Source: Pseudomonadota bacterium (lineage in GTDB: Bacteria > Myxococcota > Myxococcia > Myxococcales > Myxococcaceae). From it: 64,000 nucleotides of DNA. The stretch lies in NCBI GenBank assembly GCA_023426545.1, contig JAFAAN010000043.1:1-64000 (forward strand), given 5' to 3'. The notes beneath the pieces were generated by a model, which had not been told where the DNA came from, ran no database searches, and saw only the letters and a program-made list of their open reading frames with translations. A program made the translations under genes and the position numbers. Every line of letters begins with the position of its first letter. The stretch's first letter is position 1. This document shows positions 1-8,360 of this stretch, in pieces.

Positions 1-112
1 GGGCCACACCGCCGAGCAGAACCGCGCCCGCGGCCGCTGCCAGCAGCAGGGCGCGCCGACGCGGTGCACCCGTCGGTGGGGCGGCGGAACGATGGGTGGA
101 GTCTGGAGTCAT
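1..112 (-). CDS. Partial gene for a secreted or membrane-anchored protein (N-terminus only)
   Basis: An ATG on the minus strand at 112 opens a frame that runs off the window edge after 37 codons. The visible N-terminus has a polar stretch, an RRR cluster and then a hydrophobic run rich in Leu, Ala and Gly (ALLLAAAAGAVLLGGVA). That is the pattern of a signal peptide or signal anchor. It lies 97 nt downstream of the protein kinase gene on the same strand, so the two could be co-transcribed. No family can be named from so little sequence. Confidence 0.45.
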   Translation of the reverse strand, partial: MTPDSTHRSAAPPTGAPRRRALLLAAAAGAVLLGGVA

Positions 113-209
113 ATGGCGCGGTGGGCCTGTGAGGGGTTCCCACCCCTCGGAGGGCCCGGCGGCCGCGCCGTCTCAGGAAATCATTTCGCGCGGATTTTCC
201 GCGCGAGGC

Positions 210-1859
210 TCAGCGGCCCGTCTTGATGCCCAGGCCGCCGCCCTGGGGCGCGTTGGGCCGCCGCGTGCCCGGATTCACCGGTCCCGCGGCGGGCTTGTCA
301 CCCCCGGTGCGCCGCAGCTCCAGCCGCAATTCTTCATCAGCAGCGGACACCTGCCGTGTCACGGGCTCGTAGCCGCTGAGGGCCAGCGTCACCGACACGG
401 GCGCGGCGCCGGGCTCCAGCTCCAGCCTCAAGGGCGTCTCGCCGCGCTCCTGTCCGTCGACGCTCACCCGCGCCCCGGGGGGCTCGGTGATGACGGGCAG
501 CGTGACAGGGCGCGCGGGCTCGGGGGTGGGCTTGGGCGGCGGCTGCACCTCCGGCTGGTGGGGCACGGCCACCTCCACCGGCGCGGGCGTGGCGTCCGCG
601 GGTGAGCGCAGGAAGACGATGCCCGCGCCCGCGATGAGCAGCCCCACGCCCGCCGTCACCACCGGCAGCCAGGGGATGCGCCGCGAGGTGTCCGGCGGCG
701 GGCGCGCCAGCGGCGCGGTGCCCCGCGTCCGCTCCTGCACCGGCGGCGGGGCGGCCATGGCCTGGCGCGAGCGCGTCAGGTGCGCGGGCCCGGGGGGCGA
801 GCTTCGCAGGGCCCTCGACGTGGAGGCGCGCCCCGCGGGCCCCAGCACGCCCGGCACGCCGCTGAGCGACGAGTTGGAGCGCGAGTCCAGGTCCGCGTCC
901 TCGGCGAGCTGGTCCAGCTTCGCGGGGTCCGTCTCCTGGGTGATGCGGTCCGCGTAGAGCTCGCGCAGGAAGGAGGACAGGTGCGCGCTGCTGGACGGCA
1001 ACCGCAGGTTGAGGGCGTAGTCCTCCAGCGCCAGCCGGAAGGCGCCGCAGTCCGGGTAGCGCGCGTCCGGCGTGGGCGCCAGCGCCTGGAGCACCACCTC
1101 GTCCAGCCCGGGCGGCAGGCGCGGGTTGAGCTGGGAGGGCCGCGGTACCTGGCAGTCCTTCACCAGCCGCAGCGTCATCATGTCCGACTCGCCCTTGAAG
1201 AGGCGCTTGCCGGTGAGCAGCTCCCACATGACGACGCCCAGCGCGAACAAGTCGCTGCGCGCGTCGATGGAGAGCCCGCTGGCCTGCTCCGGCGACATGT
1301 ACGGGTACTTGCCCTTGAGGACGCCGGTGGCCGTGTTCTGGCTGCTGGTGGCCGCCTTGGCCACGCCGAAGTCGATGACCTTCACCCCGCCGTCGAAGCC
1401 GACGAGGATGTTCTGCGGGGACACGTCGCGGTGCACCAGCCGCAGCGGCTTGCCTTGCGCGTCGCGCGCCTGGTGCGCGTAGTGAAGGCCGGCGGCCGCG
1501 TCCGCGATGATGCGGAGGACGAGCCCCACCGGCAGCAGCTTGCCCTGCCCGCGCACCACCTTGTCCAGGCGGCGCACGTCGTCGCCCTGCACGTACTCCA
1601 TGGCCAGACAGTGCCGGCCCTCAATCTCCGTCAGGTCCAGGATGGTGATGAGGTTCGGGTGCGTCAGGCGCGCCACGAGCCCCGCCTCGTCCAGGAACAT
1701 GGAGAGGAACTCATCGTCCTCGGCGAGGTGGGGAAGGATGAGCTTGAGAACGACAAGTCGCTCGAACCCCGTCCCGTGTTCGCGGGCCAGGAACACCTGA
1801 CCCATTCCCCCAGAGGCAATCTTGCGTAGTAACTCGTACTTCCCGAATGGCACAGCCAT
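210..1859 (-). CDS. Membrane-anchored Ser/Thr protein kinase with C-terminal PEGA domain
   Basis: The 549-residue protein is a Hanks-type kinase of the kind expanded in myxobacteria. The kinase domain spans about residues 7-290. It has a glycine loop (ASGGMG, 15-20), catalytic Lys39, an HRDVSPQN catalytic loop (143-150), DFG at 163-165 and a SPEQ activation-segment end, so it looks active. A Pro/Arg-rich linker follows. One membrane segment lies near 394-417, and a PEGA-type segment (PPGARVSVDG onward) lies near 450-515 on the extracytoplasmic side, where it may bind envelope ligands. The Ser-rich linker could be autophosphorylated. The ATG at 1859 gives a complete N-lobe. The ABC permease gene ends 122 nt upstream on the same strand. 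Confidence 0.93.
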   Translation of the reverse strand: MAVPFGKYELLRKIASGGMGQVFLAREHGTGFERLVVLKLILPHLAEDDEFLSMFLDEAGLVARLTHPNLITILDLTEIEGRHCLAMEYVQGDDVRRLDKVVRGQGKLLPVGLVLRIIADAAAGLHYAHQARDAQGKPLRLVHRDVSPQNILVGFDGGVKVIDFGVAKAATSSQNTATGVLKGKYPYMSPEQASGLSIDARSDLFALGVVMWELLTGKRLFKGESDMMTLRLVKDCQVPRPSQLNPRLPPGLDEVVLQALAPTPDARYPDCGAFRLALEDYALNLRLPSSSAHLSSFLRELYADRITQETDPAKLDQLAEDADLDSRSNSSLSGVPGVLGPAGRASTSRALRSSPPGPAHLTRSRQAMAAPPPVQERTRGTAPLARPPPDTSRRIPWLPVVTAGVGLLIAGAGIVFLRSPADATPAPVEVAVPHQPEVQPPPKPTPEPARPVTLPVITEPPGARVSVDGQERGETPLRLELEPGAAPVSVTLALSGYEPVTRQVSAADEELRLELRRTGGDKPAAGPVNPGTRRPNAPQGGGLGIKTGR

Positions 1860-1981
1860 GTGTGCCCACCAGGATATCGCCCTTTCTCACCTCATGGGAA
1901 TTGCCCAGTCGTCAACTACCCCACAGGGGGGACGCGGGCCGGCGGACAGGTACGGCCCTCTTGCGGGCTTTCCGGGGTGAA

Positions 1982-2743
1982 TCAGGCTTTCATTTTGTAG
2001 CCGGAGCGCAGCACGAGGTAGGTGATGCCGGTGGCCACCACGGCGACGCCGAAGAGGATGCCGCCGCCGCCCAGGGGCGAGTAGATGCTGCGGCCGAGCA
2101 TGCCGTAGCGCAGCCCCTCCACCATGTAGACCATGGGGTTGAAGAGGCTGACGGTGTTCCAGGGCGCGGGCAGCTCGCGCACGGAATAGAAGACGCCGCC
2201 CAGGAAGGTGAGGGGCAGCATGACGAAGGTGGGGAAGAAGTTGATCTGCTCGAACTTCTCCGCCCACACGGCGGCGAGCATGCCCAGCACGCTGAAGACG
2301 TAGGACGACAGGACGAGGAAGTACGCGGCCACCCACGCGTGCTCCAGGCTGAAGCCGGTGAAGACGGTGGCCACGGCCCAGGTCAGCAGGCCCACCACGA
2401 GGCCGCGCACCATGGCGCCACCGATGAAGCCCGCCATCAGCTCGCCGGGGCCCAGCGGCGCCACCAGCAGGTCCACCACCGTGCCTTGAATCTTGGTGAT
2501 GAACAGCGACGAGGAGCTGTTGAGGAAGGCGTTGTTGGCGATGCCGAGGAAGACGAGGCCCGGCACGATGAAGTGCAGGTAGGGTGAGCCCTCCACCGTC
2601 TGGATGCGGCCGGAGATGGAGTAGCCGAAGACGATGAAGTAGAGCGTGGTGCTGATGAGCGGCGAGAGGACCGTCTGGCCCGGCACGCGCATGAAGCGCC
2701 GGACCTCCTTCGCCAGAAGTGTTCGCATCCCGAGGACGTTCAT
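1982..2743 (-). CDS. ABC-2 type transporter permease
   Basis: This 253-residue polytopic inner-membrane protein has about six hydrophobic segments. The N-terminal portion resembles ABC-2 family permeases (EVRRFMRVPGQTVLSPLI, then a TLYFIVFG segment), and the pattern PLTFLGGVFY in the C-terminal half is typical of the NodJ/DrrB branch. It should pair with the ATPase encoded immediately upstream on the same strand, with 8 nt between the two genes, to form an exporter of a drug, lipid or polysaccharide. The substrate cannot be told from sequence. The length is normal for the family. Confidence 0.9.
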   Translation of the reverse strand: MNVLGMRTLLAKEVRRFMRVPGQTVLSPLISTTLYFIVFGYSISGRIQTVEGSPYLHFIVPGLVFLGIANNAFLNSSSSLFITKIQGTVVDLLVAPLGPGELMAGFIGGAMVRGLVVGLLTWAVATVFTGFSLEHAWVAAYFLVLSSYVFSVLGMLAAVWAEKFEQINFFPTFVMLPLTFLGGVFYSVRELPAPWNTVSLFNPMVYMVEGLRYGMLGRSIYSPLGGGGILFGVAVVATGITYLVLRSGYKMKA

Positions 2744-2751
2744 GATGGGGC

Positions 2752-3687
2752 TCAGGCGGCCTGCTGCGAGCGGCCGCGGAGGATTTCGATGAGCACGTCC
2801 TCCATCCGGGAGCGGCGCGTCTCCACGTCGGAGATGAGCTGTCCTTCGGCATAGAGGGCGCGGAGCAGCTCGCCGGAGGGGGCGCAGCCATCACGCTCGA
2901 CGTAGGTGAGGGTGCGGCCGTCCTCGCTGAGGTGGGCGGAGAAGCGCTTGCCGGCCTCGGACAGGCCCGGCTGCGGCTGCTCGAAGGTGATGACGACGCG
3001 GCGCTCGCCGAAGCGCCGCAGCAGGGTGGCCTTGTCCTCCACCATGAGCAGGCGGCCCTCGTTGATGATGCCCACGCGGTCGGCCAGCTCCTCGGCTTCT
3101 TCCAGGTAGTGCGTGGTGAGGACGATGGTGGTGCCCTCGGTGGCGAGCTTGCGCACGTAGGTCCACAGGTCGCGGCGCAGCTCCACGTCCACGCCGGCGG
3201 TGGGCTCGTCGAGGAAGACCAGGCGGGGCTTGTGCACCAGCGCCTTGGCGATGAGCAGCCGGCGCTTCATGCCGCCGGAGAGCGCGCGCGTGTATGCGTC
3301 CTTCTTCGTGTGCAGGTTGAGGGCGGTGAGCACCTCGTCGATGCGCGCTTCGTCCGCGGGGCGGCCGTAGTAGCCGAGCTGGATGCGCAGCGACTCGGCC
3401 ACGGTGAAGAAGGGGTCGAAGTTGATTTCCTGTGGCACCAACCCGATGTCGTAGCGCGGCCCCACCGGGTCCTGGTCCAGGTCCTTTCCGAAGACACGGA
3501 TGGTGCCGGAGGACTTCTTCACCAGGCCACAGACGCTGCCAATCATCGTCGTCTTGCCCGCGCCGTTGGGGCCCAGGAGGGCGAAGATTTCGCCGGGACG
3601 GATGGCGAGGTCCACGGTGTGCAGTGCCGTGAACTCTCCGTAGCGCTTGGAGAGTCCCTGGAGTTCGAGGGCGGCGGGGACGGACAT
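2752..3687 (-). CDS. ABC transporter ATP-binding protein (ABC-2 exporter)
   Basis: The 311-residue ATPase of the DrrA/CcmA-like class starts at ATG 3687 (MSVPAALELQ). A longer frame exists upstream but adds only a basic, non-conserved extension. Visible motifs are Walker A GPNGAGKTT, the Q-loop region VPQEINFDPF, signature LSGGMKRR, Walker B LVFLDEPTAGVD and the H-loop TTHYLEEAEEL. The C-terminal 80 residues form the extension seen in this exporter class. The gene is translated just before the permease, and the two should assemble as a 2+2 exporter. The metallophosphoesterase gene lies 104 nt upstream and may be a separate unit. Confidence 0.92.
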   Translation of the reverse strand: MSVPAALELQGLSKRYGEFTALHTVDLAIRPGEIFALLGPNGAGKTTMIGSVCGLVKKSSGTIRVFGKDLDQDPVGPRYDIGLVPQEINFDPFFTVAESLRIQLGYYGRPADEARIDEVLTALNLHTKKDAYTRALSGGMKRRLLIAKALVHKPRLVFLDEPTAGVDVELRRDLWTYVRKLATEGTTIVLTTHYLEEAEELADRVGIINEGRLLMVEDKATLLRRFGERRVVITFEQPQPGLSEAGKRFSAHLSEDGRTLTYVERDGCAPSGELLRALYAEGQLISDVETRRSRMEDVLIEILRGRSQQAA

Positions 3688-3791
3688 GGCGCGCATCCTG
3701 TAACACCTTCGGCCGCGCTTCGCTTGCCTTGTGTTCGGCCATGTGGAGTGGCGCACCCGGACGGGTGGCGCGTCGCGTTGTCCACCCGGAG

Positions 3792-4622
3792 TCATTCCCG
3801 CATCGCGACTTCGTGGAGCATGTTGCCCCGGACCTGGAAGACGGCGAACGCGTCGGCACCTTGCTCCACGCTGGCGAGACAGCGCACGAGCGAGCGCTGG
3901 CCTCCGGGATGCTGGAGGGTGCCGGTGTAGCGCCGATGCAGGTGACCGCAGAGGACCAGCCGGGGCTGGAGCGCGTCCACCAGCAGCCGCGCGTACGCGT
4001 TGCCGATGAGGTCGTGGCTCGCGCCGCGGCGCTGCCCCTGGAAGTCGGCGGCCTCCTCGTCCGGGATGATGCCGGAGGGCCAGTCATGCAGCAGGAGCAC
4101 GTCCGCGTGTCCGAGCGCCAGGAGCCGGTCGACATCCTGCTCGTTGAAGTAGGTGAAGTCCTTGTTGGAGGCGGTGCCCAGCGAGGCCAGCGGCGGGCGG
4201 GATTTGCAGAAGCTGGCCTCGCGGTGGATGCCGGACAGGCCCGCCACGCGCAGGCCCTCCAGGTCCACGATGCCGCTCCGGCCCAGGTAGTGACAGTGCG
4301 GCGCAAGGGCGAACCCCTCGGGGTGCAGGTCGAGGTGGCCGTAGGGCTCGTGGTTGCCGCCGATGAAGTAGACGGGCCAGGGGAAGCGGCGCCGCCGCTG
4401 GTGGTAGGCGGCGAAGTCGCCCAGGTGCCGGTACTTCATCGGCGCGGCCATGGTGGCCAGGTCTGCTTCGTGGCGGTGGGGTTCGAAGTCGCCCACCTGG
4501 AGCACGAAGTCGAGCCGCAGGCGGCTGCGCTCCTCCCAGGCCGCGAGGTGGCTCACCATCCGGTGCATGTGCCCATGAACGTCGCCCACCGCGGCGAAGT
4601 ACGTCGTCTGGGGAGAGGACAT
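3792..4622 (-). CDS. Calcineurin-like metallophosphoesterase
   Basis: The 276-residue protein shows the five metal-binding blocks of the calcineurin-like phosphoesterase fold in order: GDVHGH near residues 13-18, VGDFE, GGNHE, a central HDWP block, and GHLHR near the C-terminus. It probably hydrolyses a phosphomonoester or phosphodiester using two metal ions. No signal peptide is visible, so it is cytoplasmic. The long insert between GGNHE and the last block contains an LPW-type dinuclear site context seen in eukaryotic-like members, but no substrate can be assigned. It is transcribed toward the ABC exporter genes. Confidence 0.87.
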   Translation of the reverse strand: MSSPQTTYFAAVGDVHGHMHRMVSHLAAWEERSRLRLDFVLQVGDFEPHRHEADLATMAAPMKYRHLGDFAAYHQRRRRFPWPVYFIGGNHEPYGHLDLHPEGFALAPHCHYLGRSGIVDLEGLRVAGLSGIHREASFCKSRPPLASLGTASNKDFTYFNEQDVDRLLALGHADVLLLHDWPSGIIPDEEAADFQGQRRGASHDLIGNAYARLLVDALQPRLVLCGHLHRRYTGTLQHPGGQRSLVRCLASVEQGADAFAVFQVRGNMLHEVAMRE

Positions 4623-4709
4623 GGCGGTCTCCGTGCGCGAGGCCTGACGGGCCGGCGAGGACGGGGGTGTTGCCCCGGGCCTGACGAGAGGGGCCCGTGC
4701 GCGGTGGGG

Positions 4710-6137
4710 TCAGAGGGCTCCGCCGAGCCGTGAGCGGAGGAGGCGAAGGCCCTCGTCGATGCGGTCCGCCGTCACCCCGCCGTAGCCCAGCACCCAGCCA
4801 TGGCGCGTGGGCGGCCCGGCGAAGTAGCGGGAGAGCTCTTCGACGCCGATGCCCGCGTCACGGGCCCGTTGGCTGAGCTGCCGCTCCAGGCGGGCGCCGC
4901 CGCGTGGGAAGGTGGCGCACAGGTGCAGGCCGGCGGCGGAGGGGAGCTGTTCGAGGGCGTCCGCGAAGTGGCGGGTGAGCCCCTCGGACAGCCGCGCGTG
5001 CCGCTGCTCGTACACGCGCCGGGTTTTGCGCAGGTGTTGGGACAGCGCGCCCGTGGCGATGAAGCGCGCGAGGGCCGCCTGGGCGGGGAGCTGGCTGTGC
5101 CAGTCCGTCACCTGCTTTGCCAGCCGGAGCTCCCGCTGGAGCGAGGGCGGCGCGATGAGGAAGCCCAGGCGCAGCGCGGGCAGTAGGACCTTGGAGAACG
5201 AGCCGACGTAGAGGACGCGGCCCGAGCGGTCCAGGCCGTGGAGCGTCTCCAGCGGCCTGCCGCCGAAGCGGAACTCGCTATCGTAGTCGTCCTCGACAAT
5301 CACCGCGTCGCGCCGCCGGGCCCAGTCGAGCAGCGCCCTCCGGCGTGCGGGCGACATCACGATGCCCAGCGGGAACTGGTGGGACGGTGTGACGTAGACG
5401 AGGCGCGCGTCGTCGGGGAGCGCACGGACATCGAGCCCCTCCGAATCGACGGGCACCGGCACGACCCGGGCTCCGAGCGACTGGAACAGGAGCCGGGCGG
5501 GGGGATAGCCCGGCTCCTCCACGGCGACGCGGTCTCCGGCCTCCAGCAACACCCGGCCCACCAGGTCCAGCGCCTGCTGCGCCCCGTGGGTGATGAGCAC
5601 GTCCGAGGCTTCCGCGCGAACGCCCCGGGAGACTCCCACGTGGCGGGCCACCGCCTCGCGCAATTCGGGGTGGCCCGCCGGGTCCGCGTAGGCGGCCGTC
5701 ATCGCGGTCGCGCGCAGTTGGCGCGCCATCAGCCGGCGCCACGTTTCGAAGGGGAAGAGCGTGGCGTCGGGGATGCCGACGCGGAAGTCATACGGCGCAG
5801 GTGGGCCCGCCGGCGGAGGAACGCGCAGCGCGCTCCAGACCGCGCGGGGGCGTAGCTTCACACCGGAGACAGGCTTCGCGCGGGGTCCGCGCTCCCGGGG
5901 CGCGTTCTGGACGAAGCTGCCCGCCCGTCCGCGGCCCACGAGCAGGCCCTCGGCGGTCAGCCACTCATAGGCCACGCTCACGGTGTTGCGCGAGACGCCC
6001 AGGCGCCGGGCGAGCTCGCGCGTGGGAGGGACCTGCTCGCCGTCCCGCAGGCGCCCGTCGAGAATCCGCGCGCGCAGGCCCCGGTAGATCTGCCCCGCGA
6101 GGTCCCTCCGGTCGTGGAGGTCGACATGAAGGTCCAT
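4710..6137 (-). CDS. MocR/PdxR-type GntR-family regulator with aminotransferase-like domain
   Basis: The 475-residue protein begins at ATG 6137 (MDLHVDLHDR). A longer frame upstream overlaps the divergent cupin gene and is not coding. Residues about 10-75 form a GntR winged helix (PPTRELARRLGVSRNTVSVAYEWL). After a linker, residues about 115-470 form a fold-type I aminotransferase-like domain. The expected PLP lysine is in SFSK (K316), and the EDDYDSEF block is also present. MocR regulators sense PLP or amino-acid ligands and usually control a neighbouring gene. The divergent cupin gene starts about 100 nt away and is the obvious candidate target. Confidence 0.92.
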   Translation of the reverse strand: MDLHVDLHDRRDLAGQIYRGLRARILDGRLRDGEQVPPTRELARRLGVSRNTVSVAYEWLTAEGLLVGRGRAGSFVQNAPRERGPRAKPVSGVKLRPRAVWSALRVPPPAGPPAPYDFRVGIPDATLFPFETWRRLMARQLRATAMTAAYADPAGHPELREAVARHVGVSRGVRAEASDVLITHGAQQALDLVGRVLLEAGDRVAVEEPGYPPARLLFQSLGARVVPVPVDSEGLDVRALPDDARLVYVTPSHQFPLGIVMSPARRRALLDWARRRDAVIVEDDYDSEFRFGGRPLETLHGLDRSGRVLYVGSFSKVLLPALRLGFLIAPPSLQRELRLAKQVTDWHSQLPAQAALARFIATGALSQHLRKTRRVYEQRHARLSEGLTRHFADALEQLPSAAGLHLCATFPRGGARLERQLSQRARDAGIGVEELSRYFAGPPTRHGWVLGYGGVTADRIDEGLRLLRSRLGGAL

Positions 6138-6239
6138 GGCGCGGGCTCCATAGTTTGGCCCAGTGAGATTCGTCAATCCTGGCCCTGTGGGAGGGCCAGT
6201 GGCGGCGCACCCTGGCGGCGTTTCCTCAAAGGAGCCTTT

Positions 6240-6704
6240 ATGCGCCACACGCCGCTGTCCTCCTCCTCCTCGCGCCCGGTCGACGCCGAGCGCATTCCCT
6301 GGATTCCCATGGGGCCCACGGGCCTCTCCTTCAAGCCGCTGCGCTTCTTCCGGGATGGCTCCGGCTGGATGTACCTCTTCCGGCTGGAGCCCGGCACGGT
6401 CATCCCCCGGCACCGTCATACCGGCGAGGTGCATGGCTTCAACCTCACTGGTACTCGTGAGCTGCTCGACACGGGCGAGGTGATTGGCCCCGGTGGCTAC
6501 GTCTACGAGCCGCCCGGCAACGTCGATAGCTGGCGGGCGGTGGGGGACGAGCCGGTGGTCCTGCTCATCACCGTGCGCGGCGCCATCGAATACCTGACGG
6601 CGGATGGCCAGGTCTCCAAGCGCGTCACGTCCGAGGACCGGCTCCAGACGTACCGGCGCTGGTGCGAGGCGAACGGCGCGCCGTTCCTGGCCACCGTCGA
6701 GTGA
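6240..6704 (+). CDS. Cupin-domain protein (ChrR-like / dihydroxyacetophenone-dioxygenase-like)
   Basis: The 154-residue single-domain cupin starts at ATG 6240 behind AAGGAG. The first cupin motif carries HRHTGEVHGF, giving three likely metal-binding His, and the second motif region follows at about residues 80-105. The sequence resembles the ChrR-type or 2,4-dihydroxyacetophenone dioxygenase-like cupins, which bind a metal and either oxygenate aromatic ketones or act as sensors. No signal peptide is present. The divergent arrangement with the MocR regulator suggests regulated expression from the roughly 100-nt shared spacer. Confidence 0.85.
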   Translation: MRHTPLSSSSSRPVDAERIPWIPMGPTGLSFKPLRFFRDGSGWMYLFRLEPGTVIPRHRHTGEVHGFNLTGTRELLDTGEVIGPGGYVYEPPGNVDSWRAVGDEPVVLLITVRGAIEYLTADGQVSKRVTSEDRLQTYRRWCEANGAPFLATVE

Positions 6705-7114
6705 GCCCCGCGTCAGGGGGGAGTGCGGACCTGGGTTGCACCGTCCCGGTGTCACGGCTCCGCTGTCGTCCAGGGACTCTCCACGAGGAGCCTCGAGTTC
6801 CTGTGCGGCTCGCAAGCAGTGCCAGTGCTGGAGCCGCCTGGCGACACAATGACCAAGCGGCATGATGCGCGGACCGTCAATGAGTTGGCACCAGACCTCC
6901 ACTACCCAGGATGGGCAGGTTCAGGGGGAGGGGGCTTTGGTTTCCGCCTGGCACTGCCAGGCAGAAACCCGTAATGCTTGTGATTGCGGTGGTGCTTGCC
7001 GCCCGGGTCCGACATATTGTGGGTAGCATGCCGCCATCACGCGAGGTGGAAACCGTGGGTCAATCCACTTCAGACGACTGCCCATCCAGAGTGATAGACG
7101 CACTGTGCAGAGCT
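6705..7114. other. Intergenic region without a recognised gene
   Basis: About 400 nt between the cupin gene and the lipoprotein gene. Frames crossing it in all directions have no motif or ribosome-binding site that I recognise. The last 150 nt is less GC-rich and probably holds the promoter for the lipoprotein/DUSAM-like pair, but no clear -10/-35 or sigma-54 element stands out. Confidence 0.5.
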
Positions 7115-7504
7115 GTGCTTGGCCGAAAATCCATGTTGTGCATCATCGTGATGTCGTTGGGCTGCTCCAGCACTGGCGCCGCCAGTCGCCGCGACGCATA
7201 TGCCCTGGCGTCCTGCACCGACACGGTGTCTTGCTGCATCCAGCGTAACCCGGGTGTACCAGAAGCGTGCGGCCTCACGGCGAGCGAGGCCTCCGCGCAG
7301 ATTGCGACCATGGAAGCAGCCATGAGGCGCTCGCAAGACAAGGCGGAAGAGGCGGAGGACGATGAATGGCGAGAGCACTGCACCGAGCAGTACGTCCGAT
7401 GCCGAGACCAGAAGAAGCCCCGATGGATTGGTGACTGCTACGCCTGCTTTCGCTACTGCGAGGGGCAACGAGAGTGGCCCTTCAGAGACTGCCACCCCCG
7501 CTAG
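7115..7504 (+). CDS. Cys-rich lipoprotein, first member of a lipoprotein/DUSAM-like pair
   Basis: A small lipoprotein of about 129 residues. The start is uncertain: GTG 7115 gives a basic n-region (LGRKS), a short hydrophobic core and a lipobox-like SLGC, whereas ATG 7133 would be even shorter. The mature part has a Ser/Ala-rich spacer, a conserved-looking CGLTASEAS block and a Cys-rich C-terminus with GDCYACFRYCEGQREWP. A clear paralogue sits at 55781-56209 on the other strand, sharing the CYACFRYCEGQ-EWP block and the ACG-S/T-ATEA block. In both places a DUSAM-like gene follows within about 30 nt. The function is unknown. A surface-exposed lipoprotein whose C-terminal domain may be toxic is one possibility. 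Confidence 0.7.
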   Translation: MLGRKSMLCIIVMSLGCSSTGAASRRDAYALASCTDTVSCCIQRNPGVPEACGLTASEASAQIATMEAAMRRSQDKAEEAEDDEWREHCTEQYVRCRDQKKPRWIGDCYACFRYCEGQREWPFRDCHPR

Positions 7505-7529
7505 CTTTCACCCTGGCTAGGAGAGTCAC

Positions 7530-7910
7530 ATGCCCACCCAACGCGACTGGGATGCGATCAAAGACTTGAGTCGTCGCATCACGGAACCGGCTCAACCCTT
7601 CCTCACCCCCCAAACGCGCGCCCTCATCGAGGCCACCGCGCACGACGTAGGGATTCCGCAAGGCGAGATAGCGAGGGCGCTCCAGGATGACGAAAGCGCC
7701 GCAGTCCTCGTGAGAGAGATTGCGTCCCGCATCACCCAGGGGTCGCGCCGCCTGTCTCGCACGTTGGTCGAAGTGGACCGTCGCCGGGATGCCGGGGATG
7801 TCGACGGCGCTCGCCAACTCCTCCAGGACGCCCTCGCCGTCGAAGTGGTGCCCCACTATGTGGACATCCTGAACACGTATCTTCGAGCAGTCGAGGACGG
7901 AGTGCCCTGA
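7530..7910 (+). CDS. DUSAM-like small protein, second member of the pair
   Basis: The 126-residue, probably all-helical cytoplasmic protein starts at ATG 7530 behind AGGAGAG. It resembles the myxobacterial paralogous family annotated as DUSAM. Recurrent features are WDAIKDLSRRI at the N-terminus, GIPQGEIARAL in the middle, a SRRLSRTL block, a GDVDGARQLL helix that looks like half a TPR, and the closing AVEVVPHY. A second intact copy (55397-55774) and a decayed third copy (about 9931-10243) share these blocks. It lies 25 nt after the lipoprotein stop, so it is surely co-transcribed. The role is unknown. Position and size would suit an immunity or chaperone partner. Confidence 0.8.
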   Translation: MPTQRDWDAIKDLSRRITEPAQPFLTPQTRALIEATAHDVGIPQGEIARALQDDESAAVLVREIASRITQGSRRLSRTLVEVDRRRDAGDVDGARQLLQDALAVEVVPHYVDILNTYLRAVEDGVP

Positions 7911-7939
7911 ACGACAATGGGGGCTCGACCCTGAAGCAT

Positions 7940-8204
7940 CCCCTCATTTTCGATTTCCCCCGGAGCTGGCTCGTTCGGCTGCCCAAGGGAAGCAGGCGCC
8001 CAGTTCGGCCTGGCGCTCACCTTCGCCACCTGCCTGCGGCCAGGGGACCTCGAATGGGTGGACCTTGGGACGGTATCCGAGCCGCTCCCTCTGTATCGCC
8101 AACACAGGAGGCCGATGACCTCGCGCGCTTCGCTCGCTCGCATTGACGCGCTGCCTGAATCGGCCTTGGCGGCACTCGTGCTGCAGCGATCGAGGTTTGG
8201 ATAG
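7940..8204 (+). pseudogene. Possible coding remnant, unrecognised
   Basis: An open frame without a good start runs to TAG 8202-8204. It encodes a protein-like stretch containing GLALTFATCLRPGDLEW and ending LARIDALPESALAALVLQ. It looks like the C-terminal end of a lost gene rather than a functional one, because upstream codons have no start or ribosome-binding site and the block sits among decayed copies. The next 150 nt, up to the hydrolase stop at 8361, holds another unassigned frame containing LAFLAAPLAPVSW. Neither could be placed in a family. Confidence 0.25.
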
Positions 8205-8360
8205 AGCACAGCCCCTGGCCTTCCTGGCCGCGCCGCTGGCGCCGGTGAGCTGGCTGCCGGAGCGGCGTGCCGCGATGGTGTCGCCCCGCGTGATGAAGTC
8301 CGCGAGATGCGGCGTCCGCGCGGGCGGCGGTGAGGGCCCCGACGCGCTCGGCGGTTGGGC

